26,215 nucleotides of DNA from Planctomycetota bacterium (lineage in GTDB: Bacteria; Planctomycetota; PUPC01; JACPCR01): assembly GCA_030740295.1 (NCBI GenBank), contig JASLXP010000710.1, positions 1 through 26,215 on the forward strand, written 5' to 3'. Both the position numbers and the translations under genes were made by a program. Shown in pieces: positions 23,806 through 26,215 of this stretch. Every line of letters begins with the position of its first letter. Positions within the stretch are counted from its first letter, which is position 1. The notes under the pieces were generated by a model. The model saw nothing but the letters and a program-made list of their open reading frames with translations, did not search any database and was not told the origin of the DNA.

Positions 23806-25248
23806 ATGAGAATCGTCTTAATTAATCCACCGCACCGAGCGATCGGCAGCCGGATGCCTCGTGAACACCTGCCGCCCCTGGGACTTCTGGCAATCGGCGG
23901 GCCCCTGGTCGATCTGGGACACGCCGTAACACTGCTGGATGCTGATTACGACAACCTTCCATATGACCAGATCGTGACTCAGGCCCTCGAAGATAACCCC
24001 GACCTGGTTCTCATGGGGCACTCCGGCTCGACCTCCGCACAACCCATCATTAATGACATCGCGCAGCTCATTCGATCCAGAAACGCCAATACCCAAATCA
24101 TCATCGGCGGCGTATTTCCCACCTACCACTGGCAAGAGATTCTCGAACACAACCCGCAAATCGATTACGTGGCCTGCGGCGAAGGCGAGCAAGTGGTCTG
24201 CGACCTGGACCAAACAGAGGGACTGAGTGAGGTAAGAGGGATTGCCTACCGAAGCGAAACGGGCATCGTCCAGAACCCCGGAGCCGAACTGATAACGGAC
24301 CTGGACAGGTTCCGCATCGGCTGGGAGCTCATGGGCGATTATCACTATACCTACTGGGGAAAGAAAAAGGCCGTAGTCATTCAATTCTCCCGAGGCTGCC
24401 CTTACCCGTGTAATTACTGTGGGCAGAGCCTGTTCTGGAAGAAGTTCCGCACGAGGGATTCACAGAAACTCGCGGATGAGATTGAAATGCTGCACAGAAC
24501 CTTCGGCATAGAGGTCATCAACTTCGCCGATGAAAACCCTTCTTCAGTGCAGAAACCGTGGATTGCTTTCCTGGAAGCTCTGATCGCCAAGAATCTCGAC
24601 CTCATTCTGGTTGGCTCAATTCGGGCAGATAACATCGTTCGTGACGCGCCATACCTCCACCTCTACAAGAAAGCTGGATTCGAGAGGTTCCTGCTTGGAA
24701 TCGAAAACTACGATAAAGCGGTGCTCGCCCGAATCAAAAAGGCAGGGTCCGTCAACGACGATCAAAAGGCCATTCAGCTCCTGCGTCAGCACGACATTCT
24801 ATCTATGGCTACCTATGTGGTCGGTTTCGGCGACGAAACAGTCACAGATTTTTTCCGCGCCCTGAAACATCTCCTGCGTTACGATCCGGATCAGATTCAG
24901 TTGATGTATGTAACTCCGCATAAATGGACGCCATATTTCGATGAGATTGCCGACAGGAACATCATTCAAACCGATCAACGCAAATGGGATTACAAACATC
25001 AGGTTCTGGAATCCACCAATCTAAAGCCCTGGCAGGTGCTCGCCTGTGTCAAAGCAGTCGAACTGTTGATGCAGACCCGGCCTAAAGCAATCATACGCTG
25101 GCTCTTTCACCGGGACAGGGGGCTTCGGAAGGCCATGTTCTGGTATAACAATATCGGCAAGCGTGTCTGGTTTTACGAGCTTTACCAGTTCTTCTTCTAC
25201 GACAAGGTGCTGAAGAAGCCGGTAAAGTTTTCTGAATTCTGGCACTGA
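23806..25248 (+). CDS. BchE-like B12-binding radical SAM protein
   Basis: A 480-residue enzyme with an N-terminal cobalamin-binding domain (about 1-140; MRIVLINPPH, IIIGGVFPTYH, VACGEGE) and a radical SAM domain with RGCPYPCNYC giving C198, C202 and C205. The stretch FWKKFRTRDSQKLADEIE followed by INFADENPS is very close in pattern to BchE, the anaerobic Mg-protoporphyrin monomethyl ester cyclase, and the C-terminal region (YVTPHKWTPYFDEI) also aligns in style. No other chlorophyll gene is present, so a porphyrin or other methyl/ring-forming reaction in a non-phototroph is more likely than bacteriochlorophyll synthesis (inference). The cobalamin domain lacks a clear DxHxxG, as in other members. 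Start ATG 23806 has AAGGGG eight bases upstream. The nearby URO-D-family gene is convergent. Confidence 0.85.
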   Translation: MRIVLINPPHRAIGSRMPREHLPPLGLLAIGGPLVDLGHAVTLLDADYDNLPYDQIVTQALEDNPDLVLMGHSGSTSAQPIINDIAQLIRSRNANTQIIIGGVFPTYHWQEILEHNPQIDYVACGEGEQVVCDLDQTEGLSEVRGIAYRSETGIVQNPGAELITDLDRFRIGWELMGDYHYTYWGKKKAVVIQFSRGCPYPCNYCGQSLFWKKFRTRDSQKLADEIEMLHRTFGIEVINFADENPSSVQKPWIAFLEALIAKNLDLILVGSIRADNIVRDAPYLHLYKKAGFERFLLGIENYDKAVLARIKKAGSVNDDQKAIQLLRQHDILSMATYVVGFGDETVTDFFRALKHLLRYDPDQIQLMYVTPHKWTPYFDEIADRNIIQTDQRKWDYKHQVLESTNLKPWQVLACVKAVELLMQTRPKAIIRWLFHRDRGLRKAMFWYNNIGKRVWFYELYQFFFYDKVLKKPVKFSEFWH

Positions 25249-25302
25249 ATCACAAACCTGACCCAGGAGGCAGTTTCTTTCTGAATTGCGGCATACTTAA
25301 TA

Positions 25303-26215
25303 TTAGGTCAGGTCCTTCCCCAGGGCTTCCTTATAGATCGTGAGAACATTCTCCAGCGGGGTGTCCGGCTGGATGCAGTGTGCGGGTGAGAAGATGTATC
25401 CGCCTCCTTTGGCGATCACGTCGAGGCGGTGCCGGGCTTCGGCGCGGCAATCGGCGACGGTACCGAAAGGGAGAGTCTTCTGTGTGCTGATGAGGCCACA
25501 GAAAGCAAGTTTGCTTTTGCAGTTTTCGCGGATGGTCTCCGGTTCCATACCCTTCGGTTCCGGCTGCATGGCGTCCAGGATGTCGAGCCCCATATCGATG
25601 AACGTTGGCTGAATCTCGCTGGTATCGCCGCACGAGTGCATCATGACCTTTGCGCCGAATTCATGGCCCAGGTCGTAAAACCTCTGTAATCGCGGCCGGA
25701 AGACTTCATCGAAATCTCTGGGTGAAACCATTCGACCGTTCTGCTGGCCGCAGTCCTCGCCGAGGCACAGGATGTCCGCCTTGCCGTCCGCTGCTTCCAG
25801 ACCCCGGCGGAGGACTTCGTAAGAGAAATCCACCCGCCTGTCGATAATTGCCAGGCCCACCTCGTCGCGGGTCGCAATGTCGATCAGCACCTGTTCCATG
25901 CCGCGGCCGCGCGAGACCCCGTTCACGATATCAGGGGAGCCTGCGCCGCCCAGGCAGACTGCGTAGTCTCTGGATGCAGCACACTGACCGGGGATGACCG
26001 AGTAATCGTAGTGGTCCGGGTTCGGCCACGCATAACGTTCCACATCGTCCATCGTCTTCAGGTCGGCGAGAGGCAGTTCGACGGCTTCGTCGTAAGTGCC
26101 GCCGCGAGGATGCTTTACTGTGCGGTAGCCTGCACCCCACAGGTCATACCTGATGCCATCGCGGGGCTCTTTCGTCTTGCCAAGATAACGAGGGCCCGCG
26201 CTTCTGAAATCGATG
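25303..26215 (-). CDS. Uroporphyrinogen decarboxylase (URO-D) family protein, 5' end off window
   Basis: The reading frame is open to the window edge, so the N-terminus is missing; an internal ATG at 26052 is not the likely start because the preceding residues (GAGYRTVKHPRGGTYDEAVE, then LPLADLKT) are typical of the family. Motifs include LCLGEDCGQQNGRMVSP, the metal-site-like MMHSCGDTSEIQP, and GGGYIFSPAHCIQPDTPLEN at the C-terminus. Members of this uncultured-lineage branch are MtaA/CmuA-type methyltransferases or uncharacterised enzymes rather than haem-pathway HemE, which lacks the His-Ser-Cys-Gly metal site. It is convergent with the BchE-like gene, with 54 bp between stops. Substrate unknown; corrinoid-linked demethylation is a guess. 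Confidence 0.85.
   Translation of the reverse strand, partial: IDFRSAGPRYLGKTKEPRDGIRYDLWGAGYRTVKHPRGGTYDEAVELPLADLKTMDDVERYAWPNPDHYDYSVIPGQCAASRDYAVCLGGAGSPDIVNGVSRGRGMEQVLIDIATRDEVGLAIIDRRVDFSYEVLRRGLEAADGKADILCLGEDCGQQNGRMVSPRDFDEVFRPRLQRFYDLGHEFGAKVMMHSCGDTSEIQPTFIDMGLDILDAMQPEPKGMEPETIRENCKSKLAFCGLISTQKTLPFGTVADCRAEARHRLDVIAKGGGYIFSPAHCIQPDTPLENVLTIYKEALGKDLT

Noticed and set aside
25256..25313. 8-bp inverted repeat (acctgacc/ggtcaggt) between convergent genes
   Set aside because: 42-base loop and no T-run; too weak to call a terminator.

Overview
The window looks like part of a chromosome from an uncultured, heterotrophic, respiring bacterium of moderately high GC. Its gene set combines a heparinase II/III-type polysaccharide lyase, an AXE1-like esterase, an Asp-box (GH74/sortilin-like) secreted beta-propeller protein, a secreted prenyltransferase-type toroid, a URO-D-family protein and a dihaem succinate dehydrogenase. 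Such sets are common in Planctomycetota, Lentisphaerota, Hydrogenedentota and similar polysaccharide-degrading lineages. That placement is inference; no rRNA, tRNA or single-copy phylogenetic marker is present to fix it. I saw no phage, transposase or CRISPR array.

Layout. 111-1124: RluA-type pseudouridine synthase (+). 1134/1221-3592: radical SAM enzyme and FAD-dependent reductase overlapping by one base (+). 3742-8688: a minus-strand cluster transcribed as AXE1-like esterase, secreted toroid protein, IlvD/Edd dehydratase. 9039-12389: sdhCAB (+). 12605-13147: Pro/Tyr-rich small protein (+). 13334-15943: heparinase II/III-like protein (-), divergent from an iron-containing alcohol dehydrogenase at 16140-17303 (+). 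17595-18139: small exported protein broken by a one-base frameshift (+). 18252-20333: soluble hybrid histidine kinase REC-GAF-HK-REC (-). 20565-23213: secreted Asp-box propeller protein followed by a coupled small gene that also carries a one-base frameshift (-). 23480-23692: nested inverted-repeat element. 23806-25248: BchE-like B12-binding radical SAM protein (+). 25303-26215: URO-D family gene running off the window (-).

The most unusual non-coding signal is a series of degenerate 7-bp-period arrays at gene junctions: 1164-1205, 5431-5458, 5508-5535, 8694-8735, 8776-8803, 8846-8887, about 17476-17528, and 23250-23277. They occur only between genes, just upstream of a start codon (5508-5535 lies just past a stop codon). 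At two loci they falsely extend open frames, so the likely starts are 1221 (radical SAM) and 5430 (IlvD-like). They resemble the heptameric STRRs known from heterocystous cyanobacteria, but nothing else here looks cyanobacterial.

Functional picture: the secreted or carbohydrate-directed enzymes (esterase, heparinase-like, Asp-box propeller) would feed sugars and acids into central metabolism (IlvD/Edd dehydratase, Fe-alcohol dehydrogenase), with electrons passing through SdhCAB to quinone. The radical SAM/FAD pair and the BchE-like enzyme suggest cofactor, lipid or polyketide tailoring whose substrates cannot be read from the sequence.
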